DNA of 64,000 bases, taken from Cyclobacterium marinum DSM 745. Its GTDB lineage: Bacteria > Bacteroidota > Bacteroidia > Cytophagales > Cyclobacteriaceae. A program made the translations under genes and the position numbers. The DNA is taken from assembly GCF_000222485.1 (NCBI RefSeq), contig NC_015914.1, forward strand, positions 5,996,001 to 6,060,000, in the 5' to 3' direction. Positions 9,267 to 16,809 of this stretch are shown here, one piece after another. The notes beneath the pieces are model-generated. The model did no database searches, had not been told where the DNA came from, and saw only the letters and a list, made by a program, of their open reading frames with translations. Each line of letters begins with the position of its first letter. The stretch's first letter is position 1.

Positions 9267-10598
9267 TTATGCCAATAGAGAAGCCATAAGGAATATAATT
9301 ACCATAGAAGTAATAGACAGAATAAGGGTACCTAAGCTGTGGGATTGGTAGCCTTGCTTGATATTCATTCCGGATAATTGGGTCATGGCCCAAAAAAAGC
9401 TATCATTGGCATGGGAGACGGCGATGGCCCCAGCCCCTGTAGCCAAGACTGTAAATACGCGCATTACCTCAGAATCCAAACCCAAGGTGGGCATTAAAGG
9501 AACCATTATAGATGCTGTCGTCACCAAAGCTACAGTTGAGGAACCCTGGGCAGATTTCAAGGCAAAGGCCATAGCAAAAGGAAGGAATAAACTCCAATGG
9601 CCAGTACTCATCAATCCACTAATCTGATCAGCAATTCCTGAATTTTGTAGCATTTTACCAAAAACTCCACCAGCACCTGTGATGAGTATCACAGGTGCCC
9701 CTATCAATAATGCTTCACCAAACCAACCCGAAGAAGACAATATCTTTTTGTCCAACTTTTCCGGCAAACTAAAGGCCAAAAATGCACCTAAAAGTAAGGC
9801 AATTATTGGGTTCCCAATAAATAAAATAAGGGCAGTTAGGTGGTTTTCCCCAAAGGGTTTGGTAGGATAAGCTGCAATCGAGGACAAAATTATTAACAAC
9901 AATGGGATTACAATTGGCATAAAAGACTTGCCCAGTGATGGGCTTTTCCCGGAATAACCTAATTTATCCACCTTAGCAAAGGCCGGTTCTAAATGAATAT
10001 TTGAGACCCAATACTTACAAAAATAGTAACAGGGTATCAATCCCAAAGCACTGATAATCGCACCAAATAAAATTATTCGCCCTAAATCTGCCTCCAAGAT
10101 ACCTGCCGCAGCTATAGGTCCTGGAGTGGGTGGAACCAATGAATGCGTGGCAGTTATCCCCAACGTTAAGGCAACTGTTGTAGCAGCATAAGGCAATTTC
10201 CCTTTAAAGGAAAGTGATTTATTGATTGGGTTCAACATGATAAAAGCACTGTCGCCAAACACAGGAATTGAAGAAATGTATCCGGTAATCATCATCCCAA
10301 GCATCACTGATTTTTCGCCTACCCAAGACAGTACCTTTTTTGCAATAACAAAAGCACCTCCGGATTTTTCAAGAAAAGTCCCTATAATTACTCCAAAAAG
10401 GATCAGTAGACCTATTCTTCCCAAGACACCTCCAAACCCCTCGGTAATTGAGCTAATAATCAGTGCATTGGGCATACCTGCCAATAACCCATATAATATG
10501 GCCCCGGTGAATAAAGCGAGAAAAGGATGAATTTCAAATTTAATGATCGCGACTACGACAATGACCAACACCAATAGAATCAAAATAAAGATTAACAT
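9267..10598 (-). CDS. GntP-family permease (gluconate:H+ symporter type)
   Basis: A 443-residue inner-membrane transporter with a dozen or more hydrophobic segments over its whole length. Family-typical stretches include PVFGDSAFIMLNP, TATHSLVPPTPGP, GAGGVFGKMLQ and SAQGSSTVALVT. It faces the SDR gene tail to tail across 24 bp, so it has its own promoter on the far side. GntP proteins import gluconate and related sugar acids. Together with the dehydrogenase-like genes opposite it suggests a sugar-acid uptake and oxidation locus. Length and sequence are normal for the family. Confidence 0.92.
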   Translation of the reverse strand: MLIFILILLVLVIVVVAIIKFEIHPFLALFTGAILYGLLAGMPNALIISSITEGFGGVLGRIGLLILFGVIIGTFLEKSGGAFVIAKKVLSWVGEKSVMLGMMITGYISSIPVFGDSAFIMLNPINKSLSFKGKLPYAATTVALTLGITATHSLVPPTPGPIAAAGILEADLGRIILFGAIISALGLIPCYYFCKYWVSNIHLEPAFAKVDKLGYSGKSPSLGKSFMPIVIPLLLIILSSIAAYPTKPFGENHLTALILFIGNPIIALLLGAFLAFSLPEKLDKKILSSSGWFGEALLIGAPVILITGAGGVFGKMLQNSGIADQISGLMSTGHWSLFLPFAMAFALKSAQGSSTVALVTTASIMVPLMPTLGLDSEVMRVFTVLATGAGAIAVSHANDSFFWAMTQLSGMNIKQGYQSHSLGTLILSITSMVIIFLMASLLA

Positions 10599-10711
10599 AC
10601 AGCAATATTTGGGTTTATTTTACCTACCAAATAAAGCATTTTTATCTATATTTTAACTGAATTTATATATTTTTATAAAATATTATTCCATTGCATAATC
10701 ATAAAACTCAA

Positions 10712-11284
10712 TTAATGCATCCTTTTTATGGATTGAATTTTAACCGGGTTTACAAGGTATTGATCCACTTCCTCTTCTGATTGGATTTCTTTTACCAGCT
10801 CCATCCCCTTTGTAACCTTTCCAAATGCTGCAAATCCATAACCATCCGGATTTCTCTTTCCATTATGGTCCAATTCAGGCTGTGCATTTATACAAATAAA
10901 AAAGGAACTTTGGGCACTATTAGGTCCTAATCTAGCCATAGAAATGGTTCCATCAACATGCTTAATTCCTGTTTTTTGGCTTGTTTCTATTGGTATTGGA
11001 GCTAATAATAAACTATCAGGCACATTTCCTCCTTGAATCACTTCTATCCTAATCTCTCTATCCGCTTCGTTTTCCGGGGTACAAACCCTAAAAAAGCTAG
11101 AATTGGTATAAAGTTCTTTCTCCACGTAGACTCGGAAATTCTCTACAGTTATTGGGGCTTGCTCCGGATATACAACAAGCTCAATTTCACCAATTTCTGT
11201 CTCTATTAAGTACTTCTCAATTTCCTGTGCAAGTATTGAGCTGCTTAATAATACAAGCAGAGTACAATTGAATAATTTATTCAT
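10712..11284 (-). CDS. secreted cyclophilin-type peptidyl-prolyl isomerase
   Basis: A 190-residue protein with a signal peptide ending at ILAQ (about residue 19), followed by a cyclophilin fold. Recognisable motifs are TVENFRVYV, FFRV, VIQGG, GTISMAR, SSFFI and GYGFAAFGKV. Cyclophilins catalyse cis-trans isomerisation of prolyl bonds, here in the periplasm. It stands alone, with more than 100 bp on both sides. The usual GNFPDG-type stretch is replaced by a degenerate VIQGGNVPDSLL region. Several active-site positions also look diverged, so activity may be low. Confidence 0.9.
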   Translation of the reverse strand: MNKLFNCTLLVLLSSSILAQEIEKYLIETEIGEIELVVYPEQAPITVENFRVYVEKELYTNSSFFRVCTPENEADREIRIEVIQGGNVPDSLLLAPIPIETSQKTGIKHVDGTISMARLGPNSAQSSFFICINAQPELDHNGKRNPDGYGFAAFGKVTKGMELVKEIQSEEEVDQYLVNPVKIQSIKRMH

Positions 11285-11558
11285 GTTTTTTTATTTCTAG
11301 TTAGAATACGAATTCTATTACAAAATACAATTAGTAAAATTACTAAGAACGCATTATTCCAAAAATAATATTGGAGAATTTGACCCTAACTTTTCTTATT
11401 TTCTTACCCAATTTATTTAATTCCAGATATTTTCACGTTCCATCAAGTGTATACATAGCATTCAAATCATTCCTACCTCCAAATGTAGTTGGATACTAAG
11501 TTTTACTAAAAAAAATTAGTTATCTTTAACAAGTGTAAAATAAAAATCTTAATCTGCC
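11285..11558. other. AT-rich intergenic region upstream of Shedu-like gene
   Basis: 274 bases lie between the divergent cyclophilin and Shedu-like genes. No repeat, tRNA or integrase end is visible, and no clear TTTG/TAnnTTTG pair could be assigned. Confidence 0.5.
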
Positions 11559-12749
11559 ATGAAACAAGAGGATTTGATTAAAACATGTGAAAAATGTTTT
11601 AATAATTGGTTTACAAAAATTAGAAATTTACACTTAAAAGGGATAGTTCGGGCATCAGGCAATATTTATTGTGCAACCGAGGTTCAAACCTTTGAAAGCA
11701 GTGACCATTTTATTATTGAGTTAGCTGGCTCTCAGCCAATTATTTCTTTCAAACCGATTAAAGCTTTTAAAAAAACTATAAAAGTAAAAAACTCAACTAA
11801 CCATCTAATAGGTGGTTTGGAAATTAAGGATATAAACAAAAAAAAAGCATTATTATCTATAGAAAAATGTAGAAAGATGCATTATATACAATGCGATTTT
11901 TTTTCAGGAATTAACTCTAATTTTTATAAAGATTTAGGTTTGGGTGGTGGAAAAGAAGAGATATATGAAATTCCATTTTTTATTGATTCAGAAAGCAATT
12001 ATATATTATTGGACAACTGTAAAATGAGTTATCATTTTAATGATTTGAAATATTTCTATAGAGTGATCTCTTTTGCTTTGTTCATAAAAAAAAATACAAA
12101 AAAAGAGGCCCTCGCCAGATTCTTAATTTCAACATTTGATAACCAGCTTAAAAGCCAATATCCCGCTTTCATGGGGGTCTTTATAGATACTAAACCAAAC
12201 CTTCGGTTCCGGCAAGAACTATTAAGTCTAGCCAATCAACCAGTACATGAAACAAGAATAGATGACTTTATTAATCAACATAACGCATTATTTGCTAAAG
12301 CCCTCAATTATAAAGGTGCAAGAAGTAATATTGAATTAAAAATCATAGATAAAAAAGGATGGGATAAAAGTTCTTTAATCCCAGATTATATGATGGAACG
12401 GGAAGATGGAAGTTATGATATCCTTGATTTAAAAAAAGGTCTCACAAAAAATAATTTAACTAAGGGTGGGAAATCCCGGCGTAGGCTGACTTCTTATTGT
12501 TATGAACTTGTCGCTCAACTTGAAGGGTATAAAAGATACTTCGAATCCCCTTTAAATAGTCAATGGGCTTTAGATAATTTTGGAATAAAAATGAATTATT
12601 CACCCCGCTTAATTGGAATTGTAGGAAATCAAAATAGTTTTTTTCGAGAGGAAATCGACGAAGCTCTTTTAGTTCATCGGGATAATATTGTTCTTTTTAG
12701 CTATAATGATATTTGTGATTTACTCTCAAGTAAAACTAAATTTTCTTAG
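11559..12749 (+). CDS. Shedu-like (DUF4263) anti-phage nuclease candidate
   Basis: A 396-residue cytoplasmic protein with an uncharacterised N-terminal half and a C-terminal segment that matches the Shedu/DUF4263 layout. ETRIDDFINQH (about 233-243) resembles the family's leading helix. It is followed by a PD-(D/E)XK-like core: IPDYMM with Asp276, then DILDLKKG with Asp290 and Lys292. AQLEGYKRYF (about 319-328) matches the conserved Gln-Leu-x-x-Tyr helix, then RLIGIVGN and a closing FSYNDICDLL. Known Shedu systems are single-gene DNA-cleaving defences whose variable N-terminal domains act as sensors, and this gene is likewise alone. It is richer in A and T than its neighbours, with long A runs, suggesting transfer. 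Defence activity is inferred; the fold assignment rests on motif order only. Confidence 0.7.
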   Translation: MKQEDLIKTCEKCFNNWFTKIRNLHLKGIVRASGNIYCATEVQTFESSDHFIIELAGSQPIISFKPIKAFKKTIKVKNSTNHLIGGLEIKDINKKKALLSIEKCRKMHYIQCDFFSGINSNFYKDLGLGGGKEEIYEIPFFIDSESNYILLDNCKMSYHFNDLKYFYRVISFALFIKKNTKKEALARFLISTFDNQLKSQYPAFMGVFIDTKPNLRFRQELLSLANQPVHETRIDDFINQHNALFAKALNYKGARSNIELKIIDKKGWDKSSLIPDYMMEREDGSYDILDLKKGLTKNNLTKGGKSRRRLTSYCYELVAQLEGYKRYFESPLNSQWALDNFGIKMNYSPRLIGIVGNQNSFFREEIDEALLVHRDNIVLFSYNDICDLLSSKTKFS

Positions 12750-13058
12750 TTTAAACATTATATCTCATTTTTGATTTTGAGGCCAGAGCATTTAATAAAC
12801 CGCCGTATTCCAACAAATTTCACTATATTAGCCACTTATCAATTACAATTAATCGTTTTAAGGATAAGGTGTCTTTGCTTCTATCCTTTACATTAGTTTT
12901 AAAAAAATCATTTCTTTAATTTTGTTGTGATTGTATACGTATTTATACTCGTGAATATAGGGTTGAAGGTATCTAACCAAATGGTGTGTACCTCTCTGCT
13001 AGTTAGGTTCAGTTATAAATCAATAGTATAATAACACACCCTGCAAGAGGCAATTGAT
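12750..13058. other. intergenic region between Shedu-like gene and cbb3 operon 3' end
   Basis: 309 bases lie between two convergent genes. I see no open frame of note, no strong hairpin followed by a T tract, and no integration scar next to the Shedu-like gene. Confidence 0.5.
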
Positions 13059-13772
13059 TTACTCACAATGAGTAATATCACTGTCTAGGAGTTCTGTAGC
13101 ATGGGCTGCTGGTAGTCCAAGCTTAGGACTCAGGTAAGGTATCCCCCAACCCATACCTCTTAAAACGAATAGAACACCCATAAACATAACAAAATATGGC
13201 ATTGCTTTATTCATTTTCATTCTGAAACTCAAGGAGAAAATATCTTTTGAAAACATTAGCAAAATCATCACAGGAAAAGTCCCCAATCCAAAAACGAACA
13301 TATAAGCCATTCCATAAACCGGGCTTTGTAAGGCCAAAGAAGCCACCAAAGCCATATACACCATCCCGCAAGGAAGGAAGCCATTCAATAATCCGCTTAG
13401 AAAAAATGCTTTACTGCCACCTCTTCTAATTGATTTACCCAATTGAGATTTAAGCTTTATCAATGATTTTGAAAATGCAGATCCGGTTATCCATTTTTCT
13501 GACTCTTTGTAAAAAAACGCCAAGCCAATAATGGTCAAACCCAAAATTATGGAAACCCATTGCTGTACTCCTGCCAGCGATAGAGAAAACCCCAGCAAAC
13601 CTACCAGTCCACCTAAAACGGAATAAGTAACAGCCCTTCCCGAGTTATAAAGTAATTTATTGAACAAATACTTACTCCTATCTTTACCTGCTAAGGCCAA
13701 AGCTATTGGCCCACACATACCCACGCAATGAAACGAGCCTAGCATCCCCCATATAAAGGCTGTCCAAATCAT
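13059..13772 (-). CDS. TauE/SafE (UreH-like) family membrane protein, last gene of cbb3 operon
   Basis: A 237-residue membrane protein with about six hydrophobic segments. It starts with FIWGMLGSFHCVGMCGP, a motif typical of the UreH/DsbD-like branch of sulfite-exporter (TauE/SafE) proteins, and repeats the pattern in FLSGLLNGFLPCGMVYMAL. The paired Cys-containing helices suggest metal or thiol handling. Relatives sit at the end of cco operons, where they are suspected to help copper supply to the oxidase. Its start directly abuts the ccoH stop, so it belongs to this transcript. The family is confident; the copper role is inferred from location. Confidence 0.85.
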   Translation of the reverse strand: MIWTAFIWGMLGSFHCVGMCGPIALALAGKDRSKYLFNKLLYNSGRAVTYSVLGGLVGLLGFSLSLAGVQQWVSIILGLTIIGLAFFYKESEKWITGSAFSKSLIKLKSQLGKSIRRGGSKAFFLSGLLNGFLPCGMVYMALVASLALQSPVYGMAYMFVFGLGTFPVMILLMFSKDIFSLSFRMKMNKAMPYFVMFMGVLFVLRGMGWGIPYLSPKLGLPAAHATELLDSDITHCE

Positions 13773-14198
13773 TTATATATCTATTTTCTTCTCTTCAAAA
13801 AAGGCTACCCCTCCTGCTTCCCAGGTCATCTTCACCTTCCAATAGCCCGGCTCTAAATCGTCCAGTTTTAAAATACTGAAATCGGCATCCTTAATTTCAA
13901 CCTGTATTTTTTTATCCATTCTCGCATCAGAAGGTCTAAATAAGTGCAACTCTCCTTTGGCTCCGATAGGCAATTTGAATTGTAGTGTTTTACTTACCGA
14001 ATCATATTGCAAAACCTTCCCTTCAATAGCTTGGGTATTATTCACCCTATCTATATGTTCCTGGTATTTTATCTCTTCCGCATAATAATTCTCAGTAACC
14101 AAATGAATATCATCTTGCCTCACACAAATGGTTACCAAAGTGACCATCAAGCCTATAAAAACAAGTAATAATAACAAAATTCCATTTCCCCAATTCAT
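13773..14198 (-). CDS. ccoH: CcoH/FixH-family oxidase assembly protein
   Basis: A 141-residue protein with one N-terminal transmembrane helix (about residues 5-26) and a periplasmic beta-sandwich. It shows the FixH pattern: ENYYAEEIKYQEHIDRV after the helix and GYWKVKMTWE near the end. CcoH associates with the cbb3 oxidase and is needed for its assembly or stability. It lies 21 bp after ccoG and directly before the TauE/SafE-like gene, the usual order for cco assembly genes. Length and topology are normal. Confidence 0.9.
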   Translation of the reverse strand: MNWGNGILLLLLVFIGLMVTLVTICVRQDDIHLVTENYYAEEIKYQEHIDRVNNTQAIEGKVLQYDSVSKTLQFKLPIGAKGELHLFRPSDARMDKKIQVEIKDADFSILKLDDLEPGYWKVKMTWEAGGVAFFEEKKIDI

Positions 14199-14219
14199 AT
14201 CGTATTCTTTAAATGAATG

Positions 14220-15635
14220 TCATTCAGCAACAGGCCCCATAAAACTGGTAGAAATTCGGTCAATGGTTTCTCCATTTTGCTGAAGCAAAAGCTCCACATT
14301 TTGCTGAGGTACTTTCATGTCTTTCTGATTCTTAACCAGAAAAAACCTACCCTCAAACTTGGATTGTCCTTCAAGGTGCCAATCGGTATGCCCCACTTTT
14401 TCCAGAGTAAATGTTGGGTCATTTGGAACCAAAGTGACTTCCTGCTCATCAAAGGTCTTATTGATTAACGTAACTTCATATAGATTACTGATTTGCGCCC
14501 CCTCTCTGGCTTGGTAGGTCATTCCTCTAAACCTAGTCACAGTAGCGCCTAAATCATCTCTGGTAGCTAACAAAGCCACAAATCCTACAATTAGCAAAAG
14601 CAGTATACCGGAGTAGGCTTTCACTCTTCCGGTTATTAATTTTGATGTACCTGTCAAAATACTGTTTTCTGAAGCATACCTGATCAACCCCTTGGGACGA
14701 TCAACTTTTTCCATAACATCATCACAGGCATCCATACAAGCTGTACAGTTGACACACTCCATTTGTATACCATTTCTGATATCTATTCCCGTAGGGCAAA
14801 CTTGCACACACAATGTACAATCAATACAATCTCCAACAGGCTTTTCTTCAACCTTTTTCTTTCTAATGGGGGCTCTTGGCTCACCTCGTTTATAATCATA
14901 TGTCACATTGATGGATTGATTGTCCAGCAACACACCTTGTAGACGTCCATAGGGACAAACCACTATACATGCCTGTTCCCTAAACCATGAAAAAACAAAA
15001 AGAAAGATTCCGGTAAAAGCTAGCAAGCCAAAAAAACCAGCCAAATTATCTACTGGAGAGGAGGTAACTATTTCTTTTACTTCATCAACACCTATAAGAT
15101 AAGCCATAACCGTATGGGAAATAAGCAGGGAAATCAAAACGAAAATAAACATTTTGATGGACTTCTTTCTTATTTTTTCTGCATTCCATGGCATGGCATC
15201 CAATTTTCTTTGCTGGCTGGCATCCCCTTCTATCCAATACTCTATTTTACGGAATACCATTTCCATAAAGAGTGTTTGTGGACAAGCCCATCCGCAAAAC
15301 ACCCTTCCGAAAACCACCGTAAATAGGATAATAAAAACAAAGAAAATCAACAATAAAAAAATCAGCAAATGGGTATCTTGTGGCCAAAAAACAGCTCCAA
15401 AAATAATGAATTTCCGTTCAAAAACATTGAACAGTAACCAAGGACGACCGTCTACTTTAATGAAAGGCCCTGCAAATAAAATCCCCAGTAATAGCCAAGA
15501 AAAATAGGTCCTGTATTGATAGAATTTTCCGGAAACCTTCTTGGGGAAAACCCAATGTCTTTTTCCATCCTGATTCACAGTACCAAGCGCATCCCTGAAC
15601 TTATCCGGATTTAGATTTTCATTTCTTACAGCCAT
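14220..15635 (-). CDS. ccoG: CcoG/FixG/RdxA polyferredoxin for cbb3 assembly
   Basis: A 471-residue membrane-bound iron-sulfur protein. Four to five hydrophobic helices carry the FixG signatures FCGWACPQTLFME and ACIVVCPYGRLQGVLLD. Two 4Fe-4S motifs follow: CIDCTLCVQVCP and CVNCTACMDACD (about residues 240-290). A final helix precedes a C-terminal immunoglobulin-like periplasmic domain. CcoG has been linked to copper reduction during oxidase maturation. I chose the ATG at 15635 rather than one 42 bases upstream, since the downstream one starts the conserved region and avoids the hairpin at 15656-15686. Confidence 0.93.
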   Translation of the reverse strand: MAVRNENLNPDKFRDALGTVNQDGKRHWVFPKKVSGKFYQYRTYFSWLLLGILFAGPFIKVDGRPWLLFNVFERKFIIFGAVFWPQDTHLLIFLLLIFFVFIILFTVVFGRVFCGWACPQTLFMEMVFRKIEYWIEGDASQQRKLDAMPWNAEKIRKKSIKMFIFVLISLLISHTVMAYLIGVDEVKEIVTSSPVDNLAGFFGLLAFTGIFLFVFSWFREQACIVVCPYGRLQGVLLDNQSINVTYDYKRGEPRAPIRKKKVEEKPVGDCIDCTLCVQVCPTGIDIRNGIQMECVNCTACMDACDDVMEKVDRPKGLIRYASENSILTGTSKLITGRVKAYSGILLLLIVGFVALLATRDDLGATVTRFRGMTYQAREGAQISNLYEVTLINKTFDEQEVTLVPNDPTFTLEKVGHTDWHLEGQSKFEGRFFLVKNQKDMKVPQQNVELLLQQNGETIDRISTSFMGPVAE

Positions 15636-15655
15636 GATTCTTTTATTTATGATAG

Positions 15656-15686
15656 AGGTCGGGTCTGAAAGCCTCAAACCCGACCT
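15656..15686 (-). other. intercistronic hairpin between ccoP and ccoG
   Basis: Perfect 9-bp arms, AGGTCGGGT (15656-15664) and ACCCGACCT (15678-15686), enclose a 13-nt loop. On the operon strand the stem is followed by CTATCATAAATAAA rather than a run of T. It looks more like an mRNA-stabilising or attenuating hairpin than a full terminator. Confidence 0.6.
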
Positions 15687-15693
15687 TTTGGCT

Positions 15694-16620
15694 TTATTCT
15701 ACAGGTTCTACACCCAGTTCTTCCTCACCCAAAGCATCTACCGGTTCTTCGATAGTGGGTTCATATTTTTCTCCTTGAGGATCTTTTGGATTGGCAGGAG
15801 AAGTTCCTTGAAGGGACAAAATATAACTTGAAACCTGCTGCATTTGCTCAGGGCTTAATTGATCTTGCCATGGAATCATCCCTTTTTCTACTACTCCATA
15901 TTTGACCACAGTAAAGACACTTTTTATATCTCCTCCATGCAACCAGTACTCATCGGTTAGATTAGGCCCTACACCACCTCCACCATCCATTGCATGACAA
16001 GCCGCACAGTTGCCGGTAAATAATTCTTTTCCGGCTTCCAGAGTAGGCGTAGAAGTATCCAATTCTACATTGGTCTCATCAATGGAAGTTAGCATCATGG
16101 CACCTCGAGCCTCCGCCTCTAGAGCCGCCTCCTCCAGAGATGCCTCATATTCTTCAATTTGTGTTTTCCCTATACCCAATACGGTATAATTCAAAAAATA
16201 AACTACCGCAGAAAAAATGGTCAGGTAAAACACATATTTTAACCATGGGGGCATGAAATTGTCTAATTCCACAATACCATCGTAACTATGGTCAAGCTGT
16301 ATATCTTTTTCTTCAGCTATTGGCTTCATTTTACCCACCACATATTTCGTCTTGAATGACTCCCACCAGGAAGGCTCAGCTGCCAAGGCAGGGTTTTCTT
16401 TTCTCAAGATTGTCATTAGGAAAGACAACATATAAACCATCACGCCCACAATGATAACAATGACAAGCAATACGATGGTAATTATGGCTAGTAATAGCAT
16501 GGTATTGCTATCCATCTGTTGCATTTGAGCCAAAAAGCTAGATTCTGCTTCTTGCGCAAAGCCGGGCACTGCCATCAACAAACACATCAGGGTGACTCCA
16601 ATCAGTTTAAAGTTTTTCAT
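15694..16620 (-). CDS. ccoP: cbb3 oxidase CcoP-type subunit with a single haem motif
   Basis: A 308-residue cytochrome c subunit of the cbb3 oxidase that carries electrons toward the catalytic subunit. A cleavable-looking signal (ending PGFAQ) is followed by a transmembrane helix (about 35-62), a second helix in the FMPPWLKYVFYLTIF region, and one cytochrome c domain with CAACH at about residue 206. Its axial Met is probably in KGMIPWQ. Proteobacterial CcoP carries two CXXCH motifs; only one is present here. The start at 16620 overlaps ccoQ by 14 bases; an ATG at 16647 would place the signal peptide too far inside. The acidic C-terminal tail is unusual. Confidence 0.9.
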   Translation of the reverse strand: MKNFKLIGVTLMCLLMAVPGFAQEAESSFLAQMQQMDSNTMLLLAIITIVLLVIVIIVGVMVYMLSFLMTILRKENPALAAEPSWWESFKTKYVVGKMKPIAEEKDIQLDHSYDGIVELDNFMPPWLKYVFYLTIFSAVVYFLNYTVLGIGKTQIEEYEASLEEAALEAEARGAMMLTSIDETNVELDTSTPTLEAGKELFTGNCAACHAMDGGGGVGPNLTDEYWLHGGDIKSVFTVVKYGVVEKGMIPWQDQLSPEQMQQVSSYILSLQGTSPANPKDPQGEKYEPTIEEPVDALGEEELGVEPVE

Positions 16621-16798
16621 TCGACTTATCGTTTTGAGGTTCATCATTGAGTGGCATTTCTTTCATGTGGTCCACATAAGTTTTATCTACTTTTAAGACC
16701 CACCAAAACATTCCGATAAAGAAAATTACAAATATCAATAAGGAAATGATTGGGTAGATCTCAATATTCTCCATTGAGCTTAAAATATTTTTTTTCAT
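16607..16798 (-). CDS. ccoQ: CcoQ/FixQ-like small subunit of cbb3 oxidase
   Basis: A 63-residue single-helix membrane protein (helix about residues 16-37, IYPIISLLIFVIFFIGMFWW) with a charged C-terminal tail. This matches CcoQ, the small stabilising subunit of the cbb3 oxidase. It lies 11 bp after ccoNO and overlaps the start of ccoP by 14 bases, its standard place. An internal ATG at 16774 is an alternative start that keeps the helix. Confidence 0.85.
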   Translation of the reverse strand: MKKNILSSMENIEIYPIISLLIFVIFFIGMFWWVLKVDKTYVDHMKEMPLNDEPQNDKSNEKL

Positions 16799-16809
16799 TT
16801 CTTTCTAGT

